From contig JAKSMX010000009.1 in assembly GCA_024400305.1 (NCBI GenBank), forward strand, positions 32,246 to 96,245: a stretch of 64,000 nucleotides of DNA, in the 5' to 3' direction. A program made the position numbers and the translations under genes. Below the pieces are notes generated by a model. The model saw only the letters and a program-made list of their open reading frames with translations, searched no databases and had not been told where the DNA came from. This DNA comes from Bacteroidales bacterium. GTDB lineage: Bacteria > Bacteroidota > Bacteroidia > Bacteroidales > F082. This document shows positions 37,781-47,165 of the stretch, in pieces (position 1 is the stretch's first letter; each line of letters opens with the position of its first letter).

Positions 37781-40012
37781 CTAATGGAGCAGATGTCTGA
37801 ACAGGAAATTGTCGATCTTCGTAAACAGGTGCATCCTGCATTCGCCGTCGCCGAACTCCTCGTAGCCGCCGTAAATGCCGTGGTTCTTGTTGGGATAGAT
37901 CATCAGGTCGAACTGCACGTTGTTGGCAATCATCGACTTGATAAGCTCCATCGCGTTCTGGTGATGGACGTTGTCGTCGCCGCTGCCGTGGCAGAGCAGG
38001 TAGTTGCCCTTGATCAATGCGGTGTTGCTCACCGGCGAGTTGTCGTCGTAGCCCGTCGGGTTCTCCTGCGGCGTGCGCATGTAACGCTCGGTATATACGT
38101 TGTCGTAGAATCTCCAGTTCGTCACCGGTGCGACAGAGACCGCGGTGCTGATGACGTCGGCTCCCTTGGTGATGCCGTTGGCAGCCATGAAACCGCCGTA
38201 GCTCCAGCCGTAGATGGCAATCTTGTTGGGGTTGACGTATGGCTGCTTCGCCATGTATTTCGCCAGCGTTATCATGTCTTCGGTCTCGTATTTCCCGAGT
38301 TCGAGGTAGGTCATCTTCTTGAACTCCTGACCCTGCGCCCCGCTGCCTCTGTTGTTGATTGAGACAGAGATGATTCCACGCTGCGCGAGAAGCTGCATCC
38401 AGTCCCAGTCACTGTGATCCCACTGGTTCATGACGGTCTGGTGACCGGGGCCGCCATAGACGTAAATCAAGACAGGATATTTCTTGTTGGCGTCGAAATC
38501 AGGAGGGAGGATCTGCCAGCCGTCGATTTCAACGGTGCTTCCGTCGGGCATCGTGAAGGCCGGGTCGCTGATTTTTATGAACTGCTTGTCGCTGATATTG
38601 TATGCGTTAAGTCTCTCCAAAAGTTCGTGGTTGTCTTCAAGAACCCTCATCAGCTTTCCTTTGTTTGTATAAAGTTCATACAGATAAGGCTGCGTCGCCG
38701 TTGAGTTTATGTTGATCAGATATTTGAAGGAATTGTTGAAACGGGCGTTGTTTGTCCCTACCTTATTAATAATAGTCCTCATCGAGCCTTTCATGTTCAC
38801 GGCGTAGATCTGACGCTCGATAGGGGAGTTCTTCGCCGCCTGGAAATAGATCTCCTTGCCGTCGAAGCCGTAGATCGAGGTGACATCCCAGTTGCCGGAA
38901 GTGAGGGCCTTGCTCTCCGAGCCGTCGAGCTTGCACATATAGATGTGGTTGTAACCCGACATTTCGCTTGTCATGAGGAAAGACACACCGTCTTCGAGGA
39001 AAGTCCAGTCGTCGGTGATGTCGATATAATAAGGATTTGTCTCATCATAGAAGACGTGTGTCTCGCCCGTCGTTGCGTCGGCGGCGAGGATTTCGAGATG
39101 GTTCTGATGGCGGTTAAGTCTTTGGATTGCAAGGACATTCTCGTTCTTTGTCCATTTCATTCTCGGGAGATAGATGTCGGTCTCCTCCCCTGTGTCCATC
39201 TTTATCGTCCTGCCGCTTTCGAGGTCATAGACGTAAACCTCGACGACAGAGTTGTCTTCTCCGGCCTTCGGGTATTTGAAGCTGTACCAGTCGGGGTAAG
39301 CCGGTTCGAGGCCGATGAATTCCTCCATCTGGAACTCCTTCACCTTCGACTCGTCGAATTTGTAGAAGGCTATTTTCTTGCTGTCGGGCGACCAGAAATA
39401 ACCGAGCGAGAAGCTGAACTCCTCTTCATATACCCAGTCGGGAGCGCCATTAATAATATGGTTATAGAGGCCGTCGCCGGTGAACTGCGTCTCGGTTCCC
39501 GAAGCGAGGTCTTTTATGAACAGGTTGTTGTCGCGCATGAAAGCGACTTTCGTTGCATCCGGCGAGAAAGTGGCGAGACGCTGGCTTCCGTTTGTCGAGA
39601 GCGGGGTCAATGTTTTTGAAGCCAAGTCATAGACAAAATAATCGGCGGTGAACGAGTGGCGGTAGATGTAATTCACGTTTGTTAGGAACAGAACCTTCGA
39701 CTCATCGTCGCTCAAAGAATAATTGTAAGGGCGTATCGCCTCGTTTTCCCCTTCAGGGATCAGTTCGGAAAAACGGAACAGGGTATTCACCTTATTGCCG
39801 GTTTTATACTCATAAATATTGAACTCTCCGCGCTCAATTGTGCCGTAAGTGTCACCATTTTTCATCGGATTCATGCCTTTCACGCCCTTTGTCTGGAACG
39901 TCGGGACTTCATAGATGTCAGAAAGTTCGAAATTTTTCTTTTCCTGCGCGCTGGTTGTCAGACTCACAGCGAGCATTAATGCAATGATTAGTAAATACTT
40001 AACTTTTCTCAT
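37781..40012 (-). CDS. Secreted S9 family peptidase, dipeptidyl peptidase IV type
   Basis: The 743-aa protein has a signal peptide (MRKVKYLLIIALMLAVSLTTSAQ) and an N-terminal DPP-IV beta-propeller with the substrate-anchoring PDWVYEEEF. The C-terminal hydrolase domain has the nucleophile in IYGWSYGGFM (Ser about 604), Asp in GSGDDNVHHQN (about 678) and His in KNHGIYGG (about 711). It removes X-Pro dipeptides from peptides in the periplasm or at the surface. The length and all catalytic motifs are complete. Confidence 0.96.
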   Translation of the reverse strand: MRKVKYLLIIALMLAVSLTTSAQEKKNFELSDIYEVPTFQTKGVKGMNPMKNGDTYGTIERGEFNIYEYKTGNKVNTLFRFSELIPEGENEAIRPYNYSLSDDESKVLFLTNVNYIYRHSFTADYFVYDLASKTLTPLSTNGSQRLATFSPDATKVAFMRDNNLFIKDLASGTETQFTGDGLYNHIINGAPDWVYEEEFSFSLGYFWSPDSKKIAFYKFDESKVKEFQMEEFIGLEPAYPDWYSFKYPKAGEDNSVVEVYVYDLESGRTIKMDTGEETDIYLPRMKWTKNENVLAIQRLNRHQNHLEILAADATTGETHVFYDETNPYYIDITDDWTFLEDGVSFLMTSEMSGYNHIYMCKLDGSESKALTSGNWDVTSIYGFDGKEIYFQAAKNSPIERQIYAVNMKGSMRTIINKVGTNNARFNNSFKYLININSTATQPYLYELYTNKGKLMRVLEDNHELLERLNAYNISDKQFIKISDPAFTMPDGSTVEIDGWQILPPDFDANKKYPVLIYVYGGPGHQTVMNQWDHSDWDWMQLLAQRGIISVSINNRGSGAQGQEFKKMTYLELGKYETEDMITLAKYMAKQPYVNPNKIAIYGWSYGGFMAANGITKGADVISTAVSVAPVTNWRFYDNVYTERYMRTPQENPTGYDDNSPVSNTALIKGNYLLCHGSGDDNVHHQNAMELIKSMIANNVQFDLMIYPNKNHGIYGGYEEFGDGECRMHLFTKIDNFLFRHLLH

Positions 40013-40033
40013 GATTTAATGATTTTGAAAACT

Positions 40034-40041
40034 CAAAAATA
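40034..40041 (-). promoter_or_regulatory. -7 promoter box of the S9 peptidase gene
   Basis: TATTTTTG on the minus strand, about 22 bases before the ATG at 40012. Confidence 0.55.
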
Positions 40042-40087
40042 AGAAAAAATTTTTTACAAAAAATGTTGCGCGTATAAAAAAATGTTG

Positions 40088-40095
40088 TACTTTTG
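40088..40095 (+). promoter_or_regulatory. -7 promoter box of the tRNA-Val pair
   Basis: TACTTTTG, 11 bases before the first tRNA-Val. Confidence 0.6.
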
Positions 40096-40106
40096 CACTC
40101 GCAATC

Positions 40107-40181
40107 GGGACGGTAGCTCAGTTGGTTTAGAGCGCATGCTTGACAGGCATGAGGTCACAAGTTCGATCCTTGTTCGCCCCA
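40107..40181 (+). tRNA. tRNA-Val (GAC anticodon)
   Basis: The anticodon stem CATGC/GCATG encloses TTGACAG, giving GAC. The acceptor GGGACGG pairs with TCGCCCC with one A-C mismatch at the fourth pair. CCA is not encoded. Confidence 0.88.
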
Positions 40182-40187
40182 CGAAGA

Positions 40188-40210
40188 AACGCCATGCGGC
40201 GTTTTTTTTT
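40188..40210 (+). terminator. Terminator between the two tRNA-Val genes
   Basis: Stem AACGCC-ATGC-GGCGTT followed by a T-run. It would stop or attenuate transcription before the second tRNA. Confidence 0.7.
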
Positions 40211-40222
40211 ACAAGGAATGAC

Positions 40223-40297
40223 GGGTCGTTAGCCCAGTTGGTTTAGAGCGCTGCCTTCACACGGCAGAGGTCACTGGTTCGAGTCCAGTACGACCCA
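40223..40297 (+). tRNA. tRNA-Val (CAC anticodon)
   Basis: The anticodon stem CTGCC/GGCAG encloses TTCACAC, giving CAC. The acceptor GGGTCGT pairs with ACGACCC. CCA is not encoded. Confidence 0.88.
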
Positions 40298-40298
40298 C

Positions 40299-40343
40299 AA
40301 AGGTTTGCAAAGAGTTGATTTTAATGATTTGCAAACCTTTTTT
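40299..40343 (+). terminator. Terminator after the tRNA-Val pair
   Basis: The 12-bp stem AAAGGTTTGCAA / TTGCAAACCTTT (40299-40310 with 40329-40340) ends in a T-run. It lies just before the first DUF4421 gene. Confidence 0.75.
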
Positions 40344-40361
40344 ACTAACATCATCGCCGCA

Positions 40362-41489
40362 ATGAAAAAATCATCACTTACGCTCGTCTTTCTGCTGACA
40401 TTGCTTGGCCTTTGCCAGAATGCAAACGCACAAGAGAAAGATTCCGAAAGCAAAGACGGCTTCATCAGAAGAACCATCCACAACATTTTCAATCCGAAAG
40501 TAACTTACGACACGTCATACATCAGCAGGCCGTGGGGCACCTGGATGATCTCGGCGGACGGGAAAACGGCGCAGCATGTGGTCGTGCAGCTGAAAGATGG
40601 CGAAAACAATTACGTGAAGAACGACCCGAGTTTCACCACCAGCCTCAATGTCGCATACAAAGGCGTCGAAATAGGATATTCCGCCAATTTTGGCAAACTC
40701 AGCAAGAAAAGGAAAGACCAGGACCTGACCTTCAACCTGAATGACAACAGATACGGCTTCACCTTCAGGATGTTCACCATCGTTGACCTGCGCGACTCAT
40801 ACAGCCTTTTCGACGTTCTCAACGACGGGCAGCTCAAAGGCTTCGGCGCATACGCATATTACGTCTTCAACAACAAGAAATACTCGAATCCGGCGGCATT
40901 CTCCAACTCACAGGTGCAGAAGAAAAGCGCCGGCAGTTTCCAGCTCAGCCTGTCGTATTACAACGGCGGCCTCTCGATGGGAATAAGCGAAGATGACTAT
41001 AAAAACTACATCATGAAGATCATCAACGAGACAATCATATCGGAGCTTCCTTTCTTGATTCCGCGGACATACAAGGACATCCCCTCCGAATGGAAGACGC
41101 AATATCTGTCATTCGGATTCGGATACGCATACAACTGGGTGCCGGCGAAACACTGGCTGCTGCACATATCTGCGGAGCCGTCTGTCTTAGTCTGGCAGAA
41201 ATCAATCATCTACCTGGACAACATCACGCTGTACAAGCACATCAACTCCGATGTCGAAATCAAATTGGACAGGGAGGAATTCAAAGCGCCATATAACCTT
41301 TTCAACTTCGGATTTACAGGAAACCTCAGCGCGACATATTCATGGAAAAAAGGCTTCGTGAGCTTGTTATACAACGCAACAATGGTGAAAATCGACTTCT
41401 CACACGAAGAAGAAAGCATCTTCTTCAGCAGCAACAACTTCATCTACCATTGGTGGAACGCGAAGCTCGCCGTCGGATTCAGATTTTAA
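40362..41489 (+). CDS. DUF4421 family secreted protein, copy 1
   Basis: The 375-aa protein has a signal peptide (MKKSSLTLVFLLTLLGLCQNANAQ). The family start YDTSYISRPWGTWMI follows. Repeated amphipathic strands with aromatic ends (FGFGYAYNWVPAKHWLLHIS, the terminal AVGFRF) suggest an outer-membrane beta-barrel or envelope protein. The start at 40362 begins the signal peptide. A paralogue follows after six bases, so the two form an operon. Confidence 0.78.
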   Translation: MKKSSLTLVFLLTLLGLCQNANAQEKDSESKDGFIRRTIHNIFNPKVTYDTSYISRPWGTWMISADGKTAQHVVVQLKDGENNYVKNDPSFTTSLNVAYKGVEIGYSANFGKLSKKRKDQDLTFNLNDNRYGFTFRMFTIVDLRDSYSLFDVLNDGQLKGFGAYAYYVFNNKKYSNPAAFSNSQVQKKSAGSFQLSLSYYNGGLSMGISEDDYKNYIMKIINETIISELPFLIPRTYKDIPSEWKTQYLSFGFGYAYNWVPAKHWLLHISAEPSVLVWQKSIIYLDNITLYKHINSDVEIKLDREEFKAPYNLFNFGFTGNLSATYSWKKGFVSLLYNATMVKIDFSHEEESIFFSSNNFIYHWWNAKLAVGFRF

Positions 41490-41495
41490 ATCATC

Positions 41496-42656
41496 ATGAA
41501 AAATGATTCACAGATGAACAGACATTTCCGCTATATATTTCCGATAATCCTCCTGATGTTTTCATGTTTGGACATCAAAGCGCAAGATGGTATAGCATTC
41601 GAGATCAGTCCGTCAGACGCGAACGCGAAAGATGGGGAAGGATTCTTCAACTGGGCTAAAAGAATCATCACAGGCAGCAGGAACTACGACACGCTGTACA
41701 TCGCCGAGCCTTGGGGCAAATGGTCAATATCATTGAACGAGAACTTCACGCAGCACTACTATTATCAAATAACAGACTGGACGTCATTCCCAATCAGAAA
41801 CAGGCTTGGCTCAAGCACGGGAATCGGGGTCTCCTACTTGGGTGCCGGCGTCGGTTTATCGGTTGATTTCAAGAAATTGAACGGCAAGACAAAAGACAGC
41901 GAATTATTCCTGAAATACTACTCAAACCGTTTTGGCGGCGACCTTAACGTCTTCAACATCGGCGACTTCTACGACACGAGATTCAAAACCGACATATCAT
42001 ACAAGAACAACCTGAAAGGCGTGAACATAAACACATATTATGCGTTCAACCACAGGAAATTCTCATACCCCGCCGCCTTCTCCTATTCGTACATACAGAA
42101 AAAAAGCGCAGGAAGCGTAATCGCCGGACTGTCATTCTACCATGACGACATGTGGTTGGGCTATGACAAAGACTTTTACGGAGAGATACTCGACAACATT
42201 TATTACAACGAAGATTACTACCCTGTCAAAGACTCCTTAAACGACATTTTGTCAGGATGGACAACATATTATCTGTCGTTGGGGGCAGGATACGCCTACA
42301 ACCTGGTGCCTGCAAATAATTTGATGATACACATATCCATAATGCCGTCCATTCTGCTTTTGCAAAAGAAAGTCATGACTTACGACAATGTAGTTTACTC
42401 AAGTCAGGACATCAGCACGCCGTTTGATGTGGAAATAATCGAAAACGAGATAACGGTTCCGCACCGTCTTTACAATTTCGTCTGTGACGGGAAAATAAGC
42501 GTCATCTATCATTGGAAAAGAGCATACGTGACCGCCTATTACGTCTCGAAGATAAACTACATCGACCTTCCGGGGCTGGATTATCTGTTCGGCGGGAAGA
42601 CAATATCGATTTACAACCGATGGAACACGAGACTCACCGTAGGATACAGATTTTAA
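41496..42656 (+). CDS. DUF4421 family secreted protein, copy 2
   Basis: The 386-aa protein is a diverged paralogue of the upstream gene. Matching landmarks are YDTLYIAEPWGKWSI, the AFSYSYIQKKSAGS block, LSLGAGYAYNLVPANNLMIHIS, and a final TVGYRF. A signal peptide is present (PIILLMFSCLDIKAQ). The C-terminal aromatic ending fits an outer-membrane barrel. The function is unknown. Confidence 0.76.
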   Translation: MKNDSQMNRHFRYIFPIILLMFSCLDIKAQDGIAFEISPSDANAKDGEGFFNWAKRIITGSRNYDTLYIAEPWGKWSISLNENFTQHYYYQITDWTSFPIRNRLGSSTGIGVSYLGAGVGLSVDFKKLNGKTKDSELFLKYYSNRFGGDLNVFNIGDFYDTRFKTDISYKNNLKGVNINTYYAFNHRKFSYPAAFSYSYIQKKSAGSVIAGLSFYHDDMWLGYDKDFYGEILDNIYYNEDYYPVKDSLNDILSGWTTYYLSLGAGYAYNLVPANNLMIHISIMPSILLLQKKVMTYDNVVYSSQDISTPFDVEIIENEITVPHRLYNFVCDGKISVIYHWKRAYVTAYYVSKINYIDLPGLDYLFGGKTISIYNRWNTRLTVGYRF

Positions 42657-42693
42657 TTTTTCACATTTTATTTGACATCAAAGTAATTTTGAT

Positions 42694-42701
42694 TATCTTT
42701 G
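42694..42701 (+). promoter_or_regulatory. -7 promoter box of the aminotransferase gene
   Basis: TATCTTTG, 48 bases before the ATG. Confidence 0.6.
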
Positions 42702-42749
42702 CGGAAATTATTTTTTTGAAATAAATCATTAAAAATCAACAAATATAAC

Positions 42750-44066
42750 ATGAATAATAACATAGTAAAAGAAGAAATCGTAAAGAAGGTGTTCGCTGAA
42801 AGCAACCTTCCGTGCATCGGCAAGGCCGGCATCCGTGAAATCAACAAGCTCGCGAGAGACCTCGAAACGGCAAGCGGCGTTAAATTCATCCACATGGAAA
42901 TCGGTAATCCGGGTCTTCCGGCGGCGAAGGCCGGCATCGAGGCACAGATGAAAGCCGTGCAGGACGGCGTAGCGGCATGCTACCCTCCTATCGACGGCGT
43001 TCCGGCATTGAAGAAAGAGGCGTCGCGTTTCATCAAGAACTTCCTCGACCTTGACGTCGATGCGGCCAACTGCGTCCCGACCGTCGGCTCAATGCAGGGC
43101 GCATTCGCCTCATTCATGATCACAGGCCATATCAGCAAGGAGAAGAACACCATGCTCTTCGTTGACCCCGGCTTCCCGGTCCACAAGTTCCAGTGCAAGG
43201 TCCTCGGCATCCCGATGGAGCACTTCGACATCTACGACTACCGCGGCGAGAAGCTCCGCGCGAAACTCGAAGAGATACTGTCAACAGGAAAGATCCACAG
43301 CATCCTTTACTCGAATCCCAACAACCCGACATGGGTGTGCCTCACCGACGAGGAACTCAAGATCATCGGCGAGCTCGCAAACAAATACGACGTCATCGTG
43401 CTTGAAGACCTCGCATATTTCGGCATGGACTTCAGAAAAGACTACAGCCATCCCGGCGTCGCGCCGTTCCAGCCGACAGTAGGGAAATACACCGACAACT
43501 ACATCCTCATGATTTCCAGCTCGAAGGCATTCAGCTTCGCAGGAGAACGCTGCGCTTTCCTCGGCATCAGCGACAAGTTGGCGAAACGCCACTACCCTGA
43601 CCTGAAAGGCTTCTGCGGACAGGAGATCTTCATGCGCGGCATCCTCTTCGGCGCGTTGCACCCGCTCACGTCAGGCGTCTCACACTCGGCGCAATACGCA
43701 CTCGCAGGCGTGCTGAAGGCAGTCAACGACGGCATTTACAACTACCGCGACGACGTCCTCGAATACGGAAGAAAGGCGAAGATGATGAAAGACGCCTTCA
43801 CAGCCGCCAACTTCTACATCACATACGACGAAGACCTCGGCGAACCTATCGCCGACGGATTCTATTTCACCTACTGCTACCCCGGATTCACCGGCGCCGA
43901 CCTCGTCGAAGAGATGATGTACTACGGCATCTCGGCCATCTCGCTGGACACATGCGGCTCCACACGCCAGGGCATCCGCGCCTGCACGTCATTGATCCAG
44001 AGAGAAGAAATCCCTGTTCTCGCAGAGAGACTTCAGGCATTCGCGAAAGACCATCCAGTGAAATAA
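42750..44066 (+). CDS. PLP-dependent class I/II aminotransferase
   Basis: The 438-aa protein has the fold-type I plan. IEIGNPGLPAAKAG-like substrate residues come first, then SNPNNPTW, the cofactor Asp/Tyr region VLEDLAYFGMDF, the PLP lysine in SSSKAFSFAGER, and the C-terminal Arg of STRQGIRAC. It should interconvert amino acids and 2-oxoacids. It lies upstream of the ketoacid:ferredoxin oxidoreductase genes. A joint role in making or degrading branched-chain or aromatic acids is likely but inferred; a terminator separates the two units. Confidence 0.9.
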   Translation: MNNNIVKEEIVKKVFAESNLPCIGKAGIREINKLARDLETASGVKFIHMEIGNPGLPAAKAGIEAQMKAVQDGVAACYPPIDGVPALKKEASRFIKNFLDLDVDAANCVPTVGSMQGAFASFMITGHISKEKNTMLFVDPGFPVHKFQCKVLGIPMEHFDIYDYRGEKLRAKLEEILSTGKIHSILYSNPNNPTWVCLTDEELKIIGELANKYDVIVLEDLAYFGMDFRKDYSHPGVAPFQPTVGKYTDNYILMISSSKAFSFAGERCAFLGISDKLAKRHYPDLKGFCGQEIFMRGILFGALHPLTSGVSHSAQYALAGVLKAVNDGIYNYRDDVLEYGRKAKMMKDAFTAANFYITYDEDLGEPIADGFYFTYCYPGFTGADLVEEMMYYGISAISLDTCGSTRQGIRACTSLIQREEIPVLAERLQAFAKDHPVK

Positions 44067-44098
44067 GGTATTTAACGCAGATTACACACATCATTAAT

Positions 44099-44132
44099 AA
44101 GGTTTGGGAGATGCTTTTTCCCGAACCTTTTG
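44099..44132 (+). terminator. Terminator after the aminotransferase gene
   Basis: Stem AAGGTTTGGG / CCCGAACCTT followed by TTTTG. Confidence 0.7.
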
Positions 44133-44220
44133 TTTCACATGAGCTTATTTTTCACAAAATGAATGTTTTGATGCGCAAAAAATATTTCACATTTTTTTTG
44201 AACAACTCGAAAATGTTTTG

Positions 44221-44228
44221 TAATTTTG
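44221..44228 (+). promoter_or_regulatory. -7 promoter box of the ferredoxin oxidoreductase operon
   Basis: TAATTTTG, 65 bases before the first gene of the operon. Confidence 0.5.
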
Positions 44229-44293
44229 TGCGTTTTTGAAATTTTAGGAAAAAGAAATATTCAAACATAATAATAACTTAAAAATTTAAAATT

Positions 44294-44518
44294 ATGGCAG
44301 GTTTCAAAGGTGCTGTATCCGTTGATACTGAGCGTTGTAAAGGTTGCGGCGTGTGTGTCGTCAACTGCCCGATGCAGGTTCTCGGATTGGCAAAAGAAGT
44401 TAATGGAAAAGGTTACAATTACGCCTACATGGCAGAACCCGACAAGTGCATCGGCTGCGCGAGCTGCGGCATTGTTTGCCCTGACGGTGTCATCTCTGTT
44501 TATAAAGTGAAATTGTAA
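44294..44518 (+). CDS. 2-oxoacid:ferredoxin oxidoreductase, 4Fe-4S (delta) subunit
   Basis: The 74-aa protein has two 4Fe-4S cluster motifs, CKGCGVCVVNCP and CIGCASCGIVCPD. It is the delta subunit that passes electrons from the TPP-bound intermediate to ferredoxin. It is the first gene of a four-gene operon followed by the alpha, beta and gamma subunits with short spacers. Confidence 0.93.
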   Translation: MAGFKGAVSVDTERCKGCGVCVVNCPMQVLGLAKEVNGKGYNYAYMAEPDKCIGCASCGIVCPDGVISVYKVKL

Positions 44519-44553
44519 TCAAATCATTGTCAAACATTTAAAAATTAAAAATA

Positions 44554-45639
44554 ATGGGAGAATTAAAATTGATGAAGGGTAACGAAGCATTGGCAGAAAG
44601 CGCCATCCGCTACGGCTGCGATGCTTATTTCGGATATCCTATCACCCCACAGTCGGAAGTGATTGAGTATCTGTCAGAACAGAACCCTTATGAACGTACC
44701 GGCATGGTCGTTCTGCAAGCAGAAAGTGAATTGGCAGCTATCAATATGGTTTACGCTGCCGGCGCAGCTGGAAAACGCGTGATGACATCATCATCAAGCC
44801 CTGGCGTGTGCCTGAAACAGGAAGGCATCGCATACATCGCGGGCGCTGAAGTCCCTTGCGTCTATGCTGACGTCGTCCGCGGCGGCCCGGGCCTCGGCAC
44901 AATCCAGCCTTCACAGGCCGACTACTTCCAGGCAGTGAAGGGCGGCGGCAACGGCGACTACAAGAACATCGTCCTCGCCCCGGCATCAGTGCAGGAAATG
45001 GCTGACTTCGTGGCTCTCGGCTTCGACCTCGCATTCAAATACCGCATGGCAGTATGTATCCTCTCTGACGGCGCAATAGGCCAGATGATGGAGAAGGTCG
45101 TCCTTCCGGAACAGAAACCACGCATGACAGAAGAGGAAATCAAGGCCAAATACCCATGGGCGTTGACAGGCCGCAAGAGAGGCACCCAGCACAGAGTCAT
45201 CACTTCCCTCGACCTCGACTCCAACAAGATGGAAGAGCATAACCGTCACCTTCAGGCCAAGTACAAGATGGTCGAAGAGAACGAGGTGCGTTACGAAGAG
45301 ATCAACTGCGAAGACGCAGAATACGTGTTCGTGGCATACGGCTCAAGCGCACGTATCGCCCAGAAGTCAGTGCAGCTCGGCCGCGAACAGGGCCTGAAGC
45401 TCGGCCTTCTCCGTCCAATCACCCTCTTCCCTTATCCTACAAAGGCTATCGAAAACCTCATCAACCACGGCGTCAAGGGATTCCTTTCAGTCGAATTGAG
45501 CTGTGGCCAGATGATTGAAGACGTCAAGCTGGCATGCAACGGCCGCGTCAAAGCCGAACACTTCGGCCGCGTCGGTGGCATCATCCACACACCAGAAGAA
45601 GTTCTCGAAGCAATGAAGAAACAAATTATAGGAGAATAA
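44554..45639 (+). CDS. vorB: 2-oxoacid:ferredoxin oxidoreductase, alpha subunit (VorB/KorA type)
   Basis: The 361-aa protein starts with MKGNEALAESAIRYGCDAYFGYPITPQSEV, the family's substrate/TPP domain. SSSSPGVCLKQEGIAY and the C-terminal LRPITLFPYPTKAI of the transketolase-like domain III follow. It binds the substrate and TPP pyrimidine side. The four-subunit arrangement fits 2-oxoisovalerate or 2-oxoglutarate enzymes. The vor label is by resemblance and the substrate is not proven. Confidence 0.9.
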   Translation: MGELKLMKGNEALAESAIRYGCDAYFGYPITPQSEVIEYLSEQNPYERTGMVVLQAESELAAINMVYAAGAAGKRVMTSSSSPGVCLKQEGIAYIAGAEVPCVYADVVRGGPGLGTIQPSQADYFQAVKGGGNGDYKNIVLAPASVQEMADFVALGFDLAFKYRMAVCILSDGAIGQMMEKVVLPEQKPRMTEEEIKAKYPWALTGRKRGTQHRVITSLDLDSNKMEEHNRHLQAKYKMVEENEVRYEEINCEDAEYVFVAYGSSARIAQKSVQLGREQGLKLGLLRPITLFPYPTKAIENLINHGVKGFLSVELSCGQMIEDVKLACNGRVKAEHFGRVGGIIHTPEEVLEAMKKQIIGE

Positions 45640-45643
45640 GAAA

Positions 45644-46459
45644 ATGACAGTTGAAGATATCATTAAACCAGAAAACTTAGTTTACGAAAAATCTAAGTTA
45701 TTGACAAGCAAGCCTTTCCACTATTGCCCAGGCTGCGGTCACGGTACAATTCACCGCATCATCGCTGAAGTCATCGAAGAATTAGGCATCGATGAAAAGA
45801 CCATCGGCGTTTCTCCTGTAGGATGCTCAGTCATGGCATACGACTATTTCGATGTTGACTTCATCGAGGCAGCCCACGGCCGTGCGACAGCATGTGCGAC
45901 AGGTATCAAGCGCGTGTGGCCCGACAAAGTCGTCTTCTCATACCAGGGCGACGGCGACCTCGCTGCCATCGGAACATGCGAGACGATCCACACATGCAAC
46001 CGCGGCGAGAACATCACCATGATTTTCGTCAACAACGGCATCTACGGCATGACAGGCGGCCAGATGGCCCCGACAACACTCGAAGGCATGAAGACAGCCA
46101 CGACACCTTACGGACGTAAGGCCACTTTGCCGGCTGGCGCAGGCTTCGACGGCATCCCGAACAACGGCTACCCGCTCCATATCACAGAACTCGTCGCCCA
46201 CCTTCCCGGCACGAAATACGTCACACGTCAGGCCGTCTATGACCCGGCACACGTGCGTAAGGCAAAAGCCGCCATCAAGAAGGCGTTTGAAAATCAGATC
46301 AATGGCAAGAGCGGCGTGAACTTCGTTGAAATCGTTTCCAACTGCAACTCGAACTGGAAGATGGACCCGGTCAAGGCCAACCAGTGGTTAGTCGAAAACA
46401 TGCTCCCAGAATATCCGCTCGGAGACATCAAAGTTGACGGAAAGATCGTTGAAAAATAA
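45644..46459 (+). CDS. 2-oxoacid:ferredoxin oxidoreductase, beta subunit
   Basis: The 271-aa protein binds TPP diphosphate. YCPGCGHGTIHRI, the GDGDLAAIG motif and the Mg-binding NNGIYGMTGGQMAPTT are all present. It lies four bases after the alpha subunit gene. Together they decarboxylate a 2-oxoacid to acyl-CoA while reducing ferredoxin. Confidence 0.94.
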   Translation: MTVEDIIKPENLVYEKSKLLTSKPFHYCPGCGHGTIHRIIAEVIEELGIDEKTIGVSPVGCSVMAYDYFDVDFIEAAHGRATACATGIKRVWPDKVVFSYQGDGDLAAIGTCETIHTCNRGENITMIFVNNGIYGMTGGQMAPTTLEGMKTATTPYGRKATLPAGAGFDGIPNNGYPLHITELVAHLPGTKYVTRQAVYDPAHVRKAKAAIKKAFENQINGKSGVNFVEIVSNCNSNWKMDPVKANQWLVENMLPEYPLGDIKVDGKIVEK

Positions 46460-46475
46460 TTAAAAAAGTAAAGCA

Positions 46476-47012
46476 ATGACAGAAGAAATTATTATTGCCG
46501 GATTCGGCGGACAAGGTGTCTTGTCAATGGGTAAGATCCTTGCTTATAGCGGTATTATGGAAGGCAAAGAAGTGAGCTGGATGCCGTCATACGGTCCTGA
46601 GATGCGCGGTGGCACAGCAAACGTGACTGTCATCGTCAGCGATGAACGCGTGTGCTCACCGATCCTCAACGCTTTCGACACAGCGGTGATCCTCAACCAG
46701 CAGTCACTCGACAAATTCGAATCAAAAGTGAAACCGGGCGGCTATCTCCTTTACGACCCGAACGGCATCACAAAGAAGCCTACACGTACCGACATTCACA
46801 TCCACACCATCGAAGGTGCCCAGCTGGCATCCGACATGGGTAACAGCAAAGTGTTCAACATGATCATCCTCGGTGCTTTCCTGAAACTCCGCCCGATCAT
46901 CCTCGACAAGAACGTCGAAGAAGGTCTGCGCCACAGCCTGCCGGAACGCGCCCACAAGCTCATCCCGTTGAACATGCAGGCCGTTCAGGTTGGAAAAGAC
47001 AACGTTAAGTAA
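46476..47012 (+). CDS. 2-oxoacid:ferredoxin oxidoreductase, gamma subunit
   Basis: The 178-aa protein has the CoA-binding gamma domain start EIIIAGFGGQGVLSMGKILAY and SYGPEMRGGTANVTV. It completes the alpha-beta-gamma-delta enzyme and is the last gene before a terminator. Confidence 0.94.
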   Translation: MTEEIIIAGFGGQGVLSMGKILAYSGIMEGKEVSWMPSYGPEMRGGTANVTVIVSDERVCSPILNAFDTAVILNQQSLDKFESKVKPGGYLLYDPNGITKKPTRTDIHIHTIEGAQLASDMGNSKVFNMIILGAFLKLRPIILDKNVEEGLRHSLPERAHKLIPLNMQAVQVGKDNVK

Positions 47013-47042
47013 GCTGTAAAAGCAAGCTTTTATCATGACTGA

Positions 47043-47072
47043 AAAACCACCTTGGAAACAGGGTGGTTTTTT
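47043..47072 (+). terminator. Terminator of the ferredoxin oxidoreductase operon
   Basis: Stem AAAACCACC / GGTGGTTTT (47043-47051 with 47062-47070) followed by T residues. Confidence 0.8.
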
Positions 47073-47101
47073 GGCAAATGGGATGAAGAAAAAACAACCT
47101 A

Positions 47102-47135
47102 TGCCCACAACGGGCACATATATTCGCTATATTTG
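47102..47135 (+). promoter_or_regulatory. Operator-promoter of the WYL gene
   Basis: The inverted repeat TGCCC-ACAAC-GGGCA at 47102-47116 starts exactly 26 bp before the -7 box TATATTTG (47128-47135). The same 17-bp core and the same 26-bp spacing recur at 54744-54777 and, decayed, at 56962-56995. Confidence 0.7.
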
Positions 47136-47165
47136 CAGACCGAATTTGTAACAAACAGATAAGTC

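Noticed and set aside
40107-40181. tRNA-Asp on the basis of the GGGACGGTAGCTCAG start
   Set aside because: The anticodon loop TTGACAG gives GAC, which is valine.
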